From the NCBI GenBank assembly GCA_963799455.1, contig CAWCXF010000005.1:186001-250000 (forward strand): a DNA stretch of 64,000 nt, written 5' to 3'. Source of the stretch: CAWCXF01 sp963799455 (GTDB taxonomy: Bacteria; Pseudomonadota; Alphaproteobacteria; Rhodobacterales; Rhodobacteraceae). Every line of letters begins with the position of its first letter. The stretch's first letter is position 1. The position numbers and the translations under genes were made by a program. The notes below the pieces were generated by a model. It was not told the origin of the DNA. It was given only the letters and a program-made list of their open reading frames with translations, and ran no database searches. Positions 17,988 through 25,410 of the stretch are shown here, in pieces.

Positions 17988-18382
17988 GTCCCGTCCGTCC
18001 CGGCCCCGCCTGTCTGCATGGCCAGAGTTGAGGCGATTCGGTTAAGGATGGATGAACCAACGTGGCGAAGGGGGGCCGAGCGCGCCCGGTGGCGTCGGAC
18101 GGGCCCCCGCCTGGATCCCGACCGCGCGGGATGGTCCGGCGGCGCCCCCGGAGGGTCTCGCAGGAGGGAACCCCGGCAAGGGGTTGTCTCGGCGAACCAC
18201 GCGGAAGGGGGCATTGAGGGGAAAGGGCTTTCTCCCCACCCGACGAACCTTGACCCACCTCCCCCAACGGAAAGCGCCGCGGCCCTGGCGGGGGCACGCG
18301 GCGCTGAAGTCGGCTGGGATTGGCGTCCTGCCGGCGAAGATACCGCGAGGGGCCAGCGCTCGGCAAGGGCGGAGGGCGGCCA
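17988..18382. other. Left border region of the accessory island
   Basis: About 395 bases between dprA (divergent start) and the first island gene. It contains no convincing ORF. The part from about 18170 to 18300 is less GC-extreme than its surroundings and includes a G-rich stretch. No copy of the tRNA-Thr 3' end, which would mark an attachment site, could be found here by eye. Confidence 0.4.
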
Positions 18383-19270
18383 ATGAACGCCCGAGCCATG
18401 ACCCTCGCCCTTCAAGGTCGCTGGTGGGGCCGCTACGGCCTCGCCCGCTGCCCGGCGCACGAGGACCGCAAGCCGTCCCTGTCCCTGGCGGATGGGCGCG
18501 ACGGGCGGCTCCTCGTCCACTGCCACGCGGGCTGCGCCCAGGATGCGGTTCTGGACGCCCTGCGCCGCCTCGGGCTCATGCCGGGGCCGAGCGGCGGGCG
18601 CCCGCCCTCCGACGACAACGAGCTGGTCGAGCGGCGCCGCAGGGAGGCCGCCGCCGCCGCCCGGCGGGCTGCGCTCGCCCGGCGGTGCTGGGACGAGGCC
18701 GAGCCCATCGCGGGCACGCTCGCGGAGCGCCACCTGCGCGAGCGCCGCGGGATCACGGCCCCGCTCAGCGAGGCGCTGCGCTTCCACCCGGCCTGCGTCC
18801 ATGGGCCGACGAAGCGGCGCCTCCCCGCCATGGTCGCTCGGATCGACGGCGCGGACGGGTTCGCGGTGCACCGGACCTTCCTTTGCACCGTCAACGGCAA
18901 CGCCCCCGTCGAGCCCGCGAAGATGATGCTCGGCCGGACGGCCGGGGGCGCCGTGCGCCTCGCGCGCCAGGGCGGGCGGCTCGTCGTCGCCGAGGGCATC
19001 GAGACCGCCCTGAGCCTCGCCTCGGGCCTCCTCGACGGCCCCATGCATCTGTGGGCGGCCCTGAGCGCCGGCGGCATGGCGATGCTCAAGCTGCCTCTGG
19101 TCGAGGCGGGCGCCGAGCTGGTGGTGGCCTGCGACGGGGACCGCGCCGGGTGCGAGGCGGCGCACGACCTCGCCCAGCGCGCCACGGCCTCGGGCTGGCG
19201 GGTGCTGCGCGCCGACCCGGGCGACGGGCTCGACTTCAACGACGTGCTGATGGGGAGGGCCGCGGCATGA
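18383..19270 (+). CDS. Primase-like zinc-finger/TOPRIM protein of mobile element
   Basis: 295 residues. The N-terminus has a CHC2-type zinc-finger pattern (CPAHEDRKPSLSL...HCHAGC), as in DNA primases. A charged helical linker (residues 80-130) leads to a TOPRIM domain: LVVAEGIETALSLASG supplies the acidic Glu, and VVACDGDRAGCEAA the Asp-x-Asp pair. This architecture occurs in primase/helicase proteins of phages and integrative elements and fits replication priming. Start ATG 18383 follows GGAGGGCGG. It overlaps the next gene by 4 bp (ATGA), marking an operon of three. Confidence 0.82.
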   Translation: MNARAMTLALQGRWWGRYGLARCPAHEDRKPSLSLADGRDGRLLVHCHAGCAQDAVLDALRRLGLMPGPSGGRPPSDDNELVERRRREAAAAARRAALARRCWDEAEPIAGTLAERHLRERRGITAPLSEALRFHPACVHGPTKRRLPAMVARIDGADGFAVHRTFLCTVNGNAPVEPAKMMLGRTAGGAVRLARQGGRLVVAEGIETALSLASGLLDGPMHLWAALSAGGMAMLKLPLVEAGAELVVACDGDRAGCEAAHDLAQRATASGWRVLRADPGDGLDFNDVLMGRAAA

Positions 19271-20148
19271 GCGCGGTTAAGCAGGCTGGCGGCATAAACC
19301 GCCGGCGGGCCACTCAGGCCGAGATGGAGCACCGCGCGGCCTTCTACATCGCCTATGCGCGCGATCACGGGCCGATGACGGTTCGGGGGCTCTTTTATCA
19401 GACGACGGTGGCGGGGATCGCCGGCATCGGCAAGGACGAGGAGGGCTACGCCAAGGTTCAACGTCACGTCCTCGCGCTGCGCCGCCAGGGGCGATTGGCC
19501 TACACCGACATTGCCGACGCCACCCGCTACATGCGCAAGCCCCGGACCTTCGACGGCTGGGAGGATGCGCTGGACGACTGCGCGGCGCTCTACCGCAAGG
19601 CGCTCTGGGCAGACGCCGACCTCGAGGTGGAGATCTGGCTGGAGAAGTCGGCTCTCGCCGGCGTGCTCTACCCCGTCACCTCCGAGTTCGACGTGCCGCT
19701 GATGCCGACCGGCGGCTTCACCTCCGAGACCTTCGCCTACGAGGCGGTCGCTCGGCTGCGCGGCAGCGGCCGGACGCTGGTGATCTACAGCCTCTATGAC
19801 TTCGACCGGTCCGGCCGGGACGCGGCGGCATCTCTGCGCGAGAAGGTGGAGCGGTTCGGGGCCGAGTTCGGCGTCCCGGTGGTGTTCCGCGATCTCGTCC
19901 TGTCGCTGGCGCAGGTGGAGGCGATGGGTCTGCCCACCCGGCCGGCCAAGCGCAAGACGACCGCCGATGCGCGCTGGCCCCACCCGTTCTCGGCCGAGCT
20001 GGACGCGATCCTGCCGGACGATCTGCGGGCGCTGGTGAGGGCGGCGATCGAGCGGCACCTGCCAGCGGCCGAGCTGGCGCACCTTCGGAGCGTGGAGGCG
20101 GCCGAGCGCGCCACCCTGATGGAGTTCATCGGGGGGGCGGTGGCATGA
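19267..20148 (+). CDS. Spo11/Topo VI-A-like TOPRIM protein
   Basis: 293 residues. The N-terminal half resembles the winged-helix (5Y-CAP) domain of Spo11/topoisomerase VI A: VRGLFYQ places Tyr44 where the cleavage tyrosine lies, and GYAKVQRHVLALRRQG followed by DATRYMRKP continues the match. The second half has TOPRIM features: EIWLEKSALAG (Glu126) and LYDFDRSG (Asp178, Asp180). Proteins of this kind are found in prophages and integrative elements of alphaproteobacteria, usually annotated as hypothetical. No Topo VI B subunit is present. It could nick or cleave DNA for element replication or recombination; that is inference. Coupled to both neighbours by ATGA overlaps. Confidence 0.72.
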   Translation: MSAVKQAGGINRRRATQAEMEHRAAFYIAYARDHGPMTVRGLFYQTTVAGIAGIGKDEEGYAKVQRHVLALRRQGRLAYTDIADATRYMRKPRTFDGWEDALDDCAALYRKALWADADLEVEIWLEKSALAGVLYPVTSEFDVPLMPTGGFTSETFAYEAVARLRGSGRTLVIYSLYDFDRSGRDAAASLREKVERFGAEFGVPVVFRDLVLSLAQVEAMGLPTRPAKRKTTADARWPHPFSAELDAILPDDLRALVRAAIERHLPAAELAHLRSVEAAERATLMEFIGGAVA

Positions 20149-21923
20149 CGGCCCGTTCCAAGCCCATCCCCCTCCTCCCTCACGACGAGAAGGACGCGCC
20201 GCCCGATGGCTTGCCCAAGGGCTTCCGCGTCGGGCGCCACGGCATCGAGCGCGAGCAGGACGCGAAGGACGGCGGGACCGAGTGGGTGTGGCTGTGCTCG
20301 CCTCTTCGCGTGCTCGCGCTGCCTCGGGGCCGGGACGGCACCGGCTGGGGCCGGCTCGTGGAGGTGACGGACGCCGACCGCCTTGTGCACCGGTGGGCCG
20401 TGCCTGCCGAGCTGTTCGCGGGCGACGGCTGGGAGCTGCGCGCCGAGCTGCTGCGCCTCGGGCTCAACATGGCCTCGGGCACCAAGGCCCGGAACGGTCT
20501 GTCCGACCTCCTCATGCGGTGGCGGCCCAAGGCGAGGGCCATCACGGCCGATCGGCTCGGCTGGACGGACGAGACCTGCGGCGCCTTCGCGCTGGGCGAC
20601 GGCCGCGTGCTGGGCGCCGCGGACGTGGTGTATCAGGCGGAGGCCGCGCCCACCGCGGCGGCCGAGATGACGGCGGTGGGCACCCTCGACGGCTGGCGCG
20701 AGGTGGTGGCCGCCCCCTGCGTCGGCAACCCGCTCCTGGTGCTCTCGGTGTCGCTCGCCTTCGCAGGGCCGCTGCTGGAGCCCCTGGGCCTCGACGGCGG
20801 GGGCGTGCACCTGCGCGGCGCCTCCTCGCGCGGCAAGAGCACCGCCCAGCGCGCGGCGGTGTCGGTGTGGGGCTCGCCTCGCTTCCTGCACACCTGGCGC
20901 GCGACCGCCAACGGGCTGGAGGGCGTGGCCTGCGCCGCCAACGGCTCGCTCCTGGCGCTGGACGAGATGGGCGAGGTGTCGGGCCGCGAGGCGGGGGCCG
21001 CGGCCTACATGCTCGCCAACGGCGTGGGCAAGGCGCGGGCCGACCGCTCGGGCCGGGCGCGGCGCTCGGCGCGCTGGCGCGTCACGATCCTGTCCTCGGG
21101 TGAGTTGAGCCTCGCAGACAAGATGGCCGAGGGTGGTGCGCGGATGGCCGCGGGACAGGCGGTGCGCCTCCTCGACCTGGCGGCAGATACGCGGGCTCAC
21201 GGGGCGTTCGACACGCTCCACGATGCGCCCGACGGCGCGGCCTTTGCGGACCGGCTGCGCGCGGCCACCGCAGAGCACCACGGGACCGCCGGTCCGGCCT
21301 TCGTGGAGGCGTTCCTCGGGGACCGGGAGGCGTGCCTCGCCGCCGTGCGGGAGGGCATCGCAGCCTTCCGCGCGGCGGCGGTGGAGCGGTTCGGCCTGAC
21401 GGGCGAGGGGCAGACCGAGCGGGCCGCCCAGCGCCTCGGACTGATCGCCGCGGCGGGGGAGGCCGCGACTGCCTACGGCCTTACGGGCTGGCCTACGGGC
21501 GCGGCACGCGACGCAGCCCTGGAGGCGCTGGGCCTGTGGCTCGACGGGCGCGGCGGGGCGGGGCCGGCCGAAGCCCATGACGCCATAGCCCGCACGCGCG
21601 CCTTCCTCGTGGCGCACGGCTCCTCGCGCTTCGAGGCAGTGGGCGAGGCAGCGGCGGGTGGTAGCCCCTTCTCGGAGCCGCGGCGCATCATCGACCGCGC
21701 CGGCTGGCGGGATGGGGCGGTGTTCTACGTCGCTGCGGACGCATGGCGCGAGGTGCACCGAGGCGCCGACCCCAAGAGGGCCGCCCGCCACCTTCTCGCC
21801 GCGGGCCTTCTCGTGTCGGGCGACGGACGCAACCTCGCTACCCGCCTCCCCACGAGCCTCGTGGCAGAGCGCCCGCGCGCCTACGCGATCCGGTCGGGCA
21901 TCCTGGGGGCGGACGATGGATAA
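20145..21923 (+). CDS. DUF927-domain ATPase (phage/element helicase-like)
   Basis: 592 residues. The central part matches the DUF927 family found in phage and plasmid replication modules: HLRGASSRGKST is a Walker A near residue 228, LLALDEMGEVSG a Walker B near residue 270, and LSSGELSLADKM an Arg/sensor region. The N-terminus is a variable DNA-binding-like region; the C-terminus (after 500) has a small domain that may be a winged helix. It likely works with the upstream primase-like and TOPRIM proteins as a replication helicase. Start overlaps the previous stop (ATGA). Confidence 0.8.
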   Translation: MTARSKPIPLLPHDEKDAPPDGLPKGFRVGRHGIEREQDAKDGGTEWVWLCSPLRVLALPRGRDGTGWGRLVEVTDADRLVHRWAVPAELFAGDGWELRAELLRLGLNMASGTKARNGLSDLLMRWRPKARAITADRLGWTDETCGAFALGDGRVLGAADVVYQAEAAPTAAAEMTAVGTLDGWREVVAAPCVGNPLLVLSVSLAFAGPLLEPLGLDGGGVHLRGASSRGKSTAQRAAVSVWGSPRFLHTWRATANGLEGVACAANGSLLALDEMGEVSGREAGAAAYMLANGVGKARADRSGRARRSARWRVTILSSGELSLADKMAEGGARMAAGQAVRLLDLAADTRAHGAFDTLHDAPDGAAFADRLRAATAEHHGTAGPAFVEAFLGDREACLAAVREGIAAFRAAAVERFGLTGEGQTERAAQRLGLIAAAGEAATAYGLTGWPTGAARDAALEALGLWLDGRGGAGPAEAHDAIARTRAFLVAHGSSRFEAVGEAAAGGSPFSEPRRIIDRAGWRDGAVFYVAADAWREVHRGADPKRAARHLLAAGLLVSGDGRNLATRLPTSLVAERPRAYAIRSGILGADDG

Positions 21924-21941
21924 GCCTGCATCCGATTCGGT

Positions 21942-22133
21942 GTCGGACCGGTCGGACGTGTCGGACGCCGTTGCCAGCGATAACAATTTCCCGTCCGACG
22001 CGGCCTCGGGCGTGTCGGACGTGTCGGACCGGCGCTGCACCCGCGGTCCGACCGGTCCGACGCGGTGGCTGGCCTGTCGGACGCAGAAAGGCGAGCCGTC
22101 GCAACGCGGTCCGACACGTCCGACCGGTCCGAC
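21942..22133. repeat. Mirror-symmetric array of twelve GTCGGAC/GTCCGAC heptamers
   Basis: Six GTCGGAC copies start at 21942, 21951, 21960, 22014, 22023, 22076 and six GTCCGAC copies at 21993, 22046, 22055, 22109, 22118, 22127. Start-to-start spacings are 9, 9, 33, 21, 9, 23, 9, 21, 33, 9, 9: exactly symmetric about 22037.5, and the orientation order is also self-complementary. The outer 25 bases are a perfect inverted repeat. An AT-rich patch (GATAACAATTT) sits near 21979. In one frame it reads as Ser-Asp repeats then Gly-Pro-Thr repeats, probably an accident of the repeats. A role as replication origin, protein-binding array or strong hairpin is plausible; none is shown. Confidence 0.9.
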
Positions 22134-22147
22134 AGAGTTTCGGAGGA

Positions 22148-22372
22148 ATGGCGTCGATATCCGCGCGGCGCTCGCGGCTGCCTTCGAGCCCCCAGCCGTC
22201 CCCCGACCCCGCGGACCTCCTCGACGCGGCCGAGGAGCGCGCCGCCATCGTGAAGCACGACGCCGGGCTGTCTTGCGCCGAGGCCGAGGCGGCGGCGCTC
22301 GCAACCGTCGAGTGCTCCGAGGCAGCGTGCGAGCTGCGGGCGCGCTGGGGGCGGCACCATGACCGGGGCTGA
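22148..22372 (+). CDS. Small hypothetical protein of the island
   Basis: 74 residues. The second half (AAEERAAIVKHDAGLSCAEAEAAALATVE) is a charged helix pair like short proteins found next to phage replication genes. GGAGG stands directly before the ATG at 22148, closer than ideal, so the start is uncertain. It overlaps the next gene by 14 bp. Function unknown. Confidence 0.5.
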   Translation: MASISARRSRLPSSPQPSPDPADLLDAAEERAAIVKHDAGLSCAEAEAAALATVECSEAACELRARWGRHHDRG

Positions 22373-23024
22373 GCTGGCCGCCGCCCGCCGCCGGGCTGGG
22401 CTGTCGCAGACGGCGCTGGGCGCGTGGGTGGGCATTGAGCGTCACGTAGTGAGCTATTGGGAGCGCAAGCCGCGGGTCGATCCCAACCAACACGCCCCGC
22501 GCCTGATGCTGGCAGAGCTGCACGCGCTGAGCGTCCTGCCAGATATTGATGACCATCATGCGCGCGTGCGGGATAGGGTCTTAGAGCACCCAATGGCACG
22601 GGTGCGGGAATACGAGGCGCGCGTGCTGGCCGAGGCGCAGGCGCGGTGGGCGGCGCGCGCCGCAGCCCAGCGCGCTCGGCGCCGGGTGCGGTGCGGGGCG
22701 CTCACGCGCAAGGGGACGCCCTGCCGCGCCCTGTCCGAGCCCGGCCGGCGGCGCTGCCGCTTCCATGGCGGGCGCTCGACCGGCCCCCGCACGCCCGAGG
22801 GCAAGGCCCGGATCGCCGAGGCGCAGCGGCGGCGCTGGACGCGCTGGCGGGCCGAGCGCGAGACGGGGGAGGCAGCGCCTACGCCGCCCGTTGGGCCTTG
22901 TTGCACGAAGCCTGCCCGGGATTCACATTGCCGGTCCAGCGGCATAGCTGGGCGTCATGTCCAAGCCTGCCCCGACGCGCTACCGCACCCTGAACTGGTC
23001 CGCCTACAACGCGTCGCTGCGTGA
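22359..23024 (+). CDS. XRE-type HTH protein with Cys/His motif, 3' end replaced by IS
   Basis: The frame encodes 221 residues, but only the first 178 or so are native; the rest is read from the left end of the IS5 element starting at 22894. The N-terminus is a helix-turn-helix (AAARRRAGLSQTALGAWVGIERHVVSYWERK). The middle is a basic helix, then CGALTRKGTPCRALS...CRFHGGRSTGPRTPEGKA, a Cys3-His zinc-binding-like motif plus the STGPRTPEGK signature seen in short phage/element proteins. Likely a DNA-binding regulator of the element. Whether the altered tail matters is unknown. Confidence 0.65.
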   Translation: MTGAELAAARRRAGLSQTALGAWVGIERHVVSYWERKPRVDPNQHAPRLMLAELHALSVLPDIDDHHARVRDRVLEHPMARVREYEARVLAEAQARWAARAAAQRARRRVRCGALTRKGTPCRALSEPGRRRCRFHGGRSTGPRTPEGKARIAEAQRRRWTRWRAERETGEAAPTPPVGPCCTKPARDSHCRSSGIAGRHVQACPDALPHPELVRLQRVAA

Positions 23025-23942
23025 GCGTGGATCGCTGACCGTCTGGTTCGACCCTTCGACGCCCTGGCACGCGGCGCCATCGGGCAAGCGCGGCGGCCAG
23101 CCGGTCTACAGCGACGCCGCGATCCAGGCTTGCCTGACGATCAAGGTGCTGTTCGGCCTGCCGCTTCGCCAGACGACCGGCTTCGTCGCGAGCCTTCTGA
23201 AGTTCGCGGGGCTCGACTGGCCGGTGCCGGACTTCTCGACGCTCTGCCGACGGCAGAAGACCTTGGCCGTTCAGCTGCCCTACCGGGGCAGCGGCGGCCC
23301 GCTGCACCTGCTCGTGGACAGCACGGGCATCAAGGTCCGAGGCGAGGGGGAATGGCACGCGCGCAAGCATGGCGGGGCGCGCAGACGGATCTGGCGAAAG
23401 GTCCACCTCGCCGTCGACGAGGTGACACTCGAGGTCCGCGCGGTCGAGATCACCGGCAGCGGCGTCGGCGATGGGCCTGTGCTACCGGACCTGCTCGGCC
23501 AGATCCCAGCAAACGAGCCAATCGTCTCGGTCACCGCCGACGGCGCCTACGACACCCGCGGCTGCCGCGACGCCATCGCGAACCGCGGCGCGGACGCTGT
23601 CATCCCGCCCCGGCGAAATGCCAAGCCTTGGGAGAAGGACAGCCCCGGCGTAGAAGCGAGGAACGAGGCTCTGCGCGCCATCAAGCGCCTCGGCCGCACG
23701 ATCTGGCGCCGATGGAGCGGATACCACCGCCGAAGCCGCGCCGAGACCAAGATGAACTGCATGAAGCTCCTCGGGCAAAAGCTCATGGCCCGCGACTTCG
23801 ACCGCCAGACCGCCGAACTCCAAGTCCGCATCGCCATCCTCAACCGCTATACCGCGCTCGGCATCCCCGTCACACGACCCGTCGGCTGACCGCCGCGGGG
23901 AAAGGGGAAGCTCGGCCTTCAGGCGTTCCGTGCAACAGAGCC
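22894..23942 (+). mobile_element. IS5-family insertion sequence, complete copy
   Basis: 1,049 bp. Ends are imperfect inverted repeats: GGCCTTGTTGCACGAA on the left, and GGCTCTGTTGCACGGAA when the right end is read on the opposite strand. It carries one transposase gene. The 9 bases on either side (left CGCCCGTTG, right GCGCTACGC) do not match, so there is no target duplication; the left flank is inside an XRE-like gene and the right flank inside a methyltransferase gene. This indicates a deletion or recombination next to the element. A second, truncated copy lies at 48085-49040. Confidence 0.88.
22957..23889 (+). CDS. IS5-family transposase
   Basis: 310 residues. DDE transposase of the IS5/IS903 type: N-terminal NWSAYNASLRERGSLTVWFD, first Asp in LLVDSTGIKV, second Asp in VTADGAYDTR, and the YHRRSRAETKMNCMK segment with the catalytic Glu. 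Full length, no internal stop, so potentially active. Starts 63 bp inside the left end of the element. Confidence 0.95.
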   Translation: MSKPAPTRYRTLNWSAYNASLRERGSLTVWFDPSTPWHAAPSGKRGGQPVYSDAAIQACLTIKVLFGLPLRQTTGFVASLLKFAGLDWPVPDFSTLCRRQKTLAVQLPYRGSGGPLHLLVDSTGIKVRGEGEWHARKHGGARRRIWRKVHLAVDEVTLEVRAVEITGSGVGDGPVLPDLLGQIPANEPIVSVTADGAYDTRGCRDAIANRGADAVIPPRRNAKPWEKDSPGVEARNEALRAIKRLGRTIWRRWSGYHRRSRAETKMNCMKLLGQKLMARDFDRQTAELQVRIAILNRYTALGIPVTRPVG

Positions 23943-23943
23943 G

Positions 23944-24372
23944 CGCTACGCCACCTTCGAGACCTTCCCCTTCCCCGACGGCCTGACGCCCGACCGCCCC
24001 GCGAGCGCCTACGCCGCCGACCCCCGCGCCCAGGCCATCGCCGAGGCCGCCCGCGCCCTCGACGCCCGCCGCGGGGCATGGCTCAACCCGCCCGACCTCG
24101 TGGAGTGCGTCCCCGAGGTGGTCCCCGGCTACCCCGACCGCCTGATCCCCGTGGACGACGCCGCCGCGAAGGAGCTGCGTCGCCGCACCCTCACCAACCT
24201 CTACAACGCCCGCCCCGCCTGGCTCGCCCACGCCCACGCCGCCCTCGACGCCACTGTCGCCGACGCCTACGGCTGGGCCGACGCATGGGCCGAGGGCATG
24301 GACGACGACGCGATCCTCGCCCGCCCCTTCGCGCTCAATCAGGAGCGGGCCGCGGCGCAGGGTGCGCGCTGA
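23944..24372 (+). pseudogene. C-terminal fragment of class I (MmeI-like) DNA methyltransferase
   Basis: 142 codons remain open from the IS right end to the stop. The segment RYATFETFPFPDGLT, then WLNPPDLVE, VVPGYPDRL and RRTLTNLYNARPAWL matches the C-terminal target-recognition part of MmeI-like type IIL restriction-modification or class I SAM-dependent methyltransferases. The methyltransferase core (SAM-binding and NPPF motifs) is missing, evidently deleted together with sequence between the XRE gene and this point when the IS inserted or recombined. An internal ATG at 24100 could start a 90-residue peptide, but that would not be functional. Confidence 0.75.
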
Positions 24373-24409
24373 GGCCGCGGACATGGACCGGCACACGCCA
24401 TGCGCTTCA

Positions 24410-24438
24410 TTGATCCGTAGCTACGATGTGGCTACATG
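24410..24438 (+). promoter_or_regulatory. Candidate promoter and operator of the toxin-antitoxin pair
   Basis: TTGATC (24410-24415) and TACATG (24433-24438) are spaced 17 bp and could be -35 and -10 boxes. GTAGCTAC (24417-24424) and GTGGCTAC (24428-24435), 11 bp apart, are two near-identical half sites between and over the boxes, fitting autorepression by the RelB-type antitoxin. Read by eye only. Confidence 0.4.
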
Positions 24439-24467
24439 GGTCATGCTGTATCAGGAGGGACCATACG

Positions 24468-24722
24468 ATGACCGACGCCGTGATCCGCGCGCGCATCGAC
24501 GCCGAGACCAAGGCCCGCGCCGAGGCGGCGCTCAAGGCCATGGGTCTCACCATGTCCGACGCCATCCGCCTACTGATGGTGCGCGTGGCCGAGGAGCGGC
24601 GCCTGCCCTTCGAGGTGCGCGTGCCGACCGCCGAGACCCGCGCCGCGATGGACGAGCTGGCCGAGGGCCGGGGCGAGCGCTTCGAGTCGGCCGACGCCAT
24701 GTTCGAGGCGTTGGGCGTCTAG
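24468..24722 (+). CDS. RelB/DinJ family antitoxin
   Basis: 84 residues. N-terminal ribbon-helix-helix (VIRARIDAETKARAEAALKAMGLTMSDAIRLLMVRV) as in RelB/DinJ antitoxins; the C-terminal half is the charged toxin-binding tail. ATG at 24468 has AGGAGG about ten bases upstream, better than the upstream in-frame ATG. It precedes a YafQ/RelE-type toxin gene by 15 bp. It should neutralise that toxin and repress its own promoter. Confidence 0.88.
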   Translation: MTDAVIRARIDAETKARAEAALKAMGLTMSDAIRLLMVRVAEERRLPFEVRVPTAETRAAMDELAEGRGERFESADAMFEALGV

Positions 24723-24737
24723 CCACGGCGCGCCGCC

Positions 24738-25010
24738 ATGCTGCGTCCCGTCCCATCCACCACCTTCCGGCGGGATGTGAAGCGGGCTTCGAGGCGCGGG
24801 CGCGACATGGCCAAGCTGAAGCAGGTGGTGGCGATGCTGTGCGAGGGCACGCCCCTGCCCGAGCGCCATCGCGATCATCCCCTCAAGGGCGAGTGGCGCG
24901 GCTTCCGCGACGCGCATATCGAGCCCGACTGGCTCATCCTCTACCGCATGGAGGGCGAGGAGCTGCAACTCGCCCGGACGGGCACCCATGCCGACCTGTT
25001 CGGCACATGA
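24738..25010 (+). CDS. YafQ/RelE-family mRNA interferase toxin
   Basis: 90 residues. The YafQ signature is clear: STTFRRDVKRASRRGRD, LPERHRDHPLKGEWRGFRDAHIEPDWLILYR and the terminal RTGTHADLF with the catalytic His. YafQ toxins cut mRNA at the ribosome. Basic, small, and directly after the antitoxin, so a complete type II module that may stabilise the island next to tRNA-Thr. Confidence 0.9.
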   Translation: MLRPVPSTTFRRDVKRASRRGRDMAKLKQVVAMLCEGTPLPERHRDHPLKGEWRGFRDAHIEPDWLILYRMEGEELQLARTGTHADLFGT

Positions 25011-25199
25011 GCGCGTCGCACGTCCACGCGAGGCCGGCCAGCTGGCCCACGCTCGGCCCTGTATCGCAGTGAGGCGCGAACGGCGCCCACCGCCCGCGGA
25101 ACCACTATCCATCGACAAGGAGATGGGGGACTAGGCGGGGGACCGACTTTCGATGGTTCCGGCTAAACTACTGCTTGAGAATGATACTTTGAAGTTGGT

Positions 25200-25275
25200 T
25201 GGTGCCGCAGAAGGGACTCGAACCCCCGACCCCATCATTACGAATGACGTGCTCTACCAGCTGAGCTACTGCGGC
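25200..25275 (-). tRNA. tRNA-Thr (CGT)
   Basis: 76 nt cloverleaf with encoded CCA. Acceptor stem GCCGCAG pairs with CTGCGGC; D-arm AGCTCAGCTGGTAGAGC; anticodon loop TTCGTAA gives anticodon CGT; T-loop GTTCGAGTC. Its 3' end faces the accessory island on its left, the usual arrangement when a tRNA gene is used for integration. Confidence 0.96.
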
Positions 25276-25410
25276 TTCGGCTGCCGTCTCTAGCGCCTCG
25301 ACGCGGCCGCGAACAGCCCCTTTCTCGCCGACCCGAGAAGCGCCGGAGGCCTCTCGCGCCCGCCGATCGCGCCCGCTCGCCCGCTCCTGGTCCGCCACGG
25401 CCCCGGCGGA

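Noticed and set aside
21916..22362. Possible Ser-Asp repeat protein over the heptamer array
   Set aside because: The repeats read similarly in the opposite strand because the DNA is palindromic, and the frame continues as Arg-rich noise. I treat it as a DNA element.
25168..25398. 76-codon minus-strand frame over tRNA-Thr
   Set aside because: It is a translation of the tRNA gene and its flanks; no coding bias.
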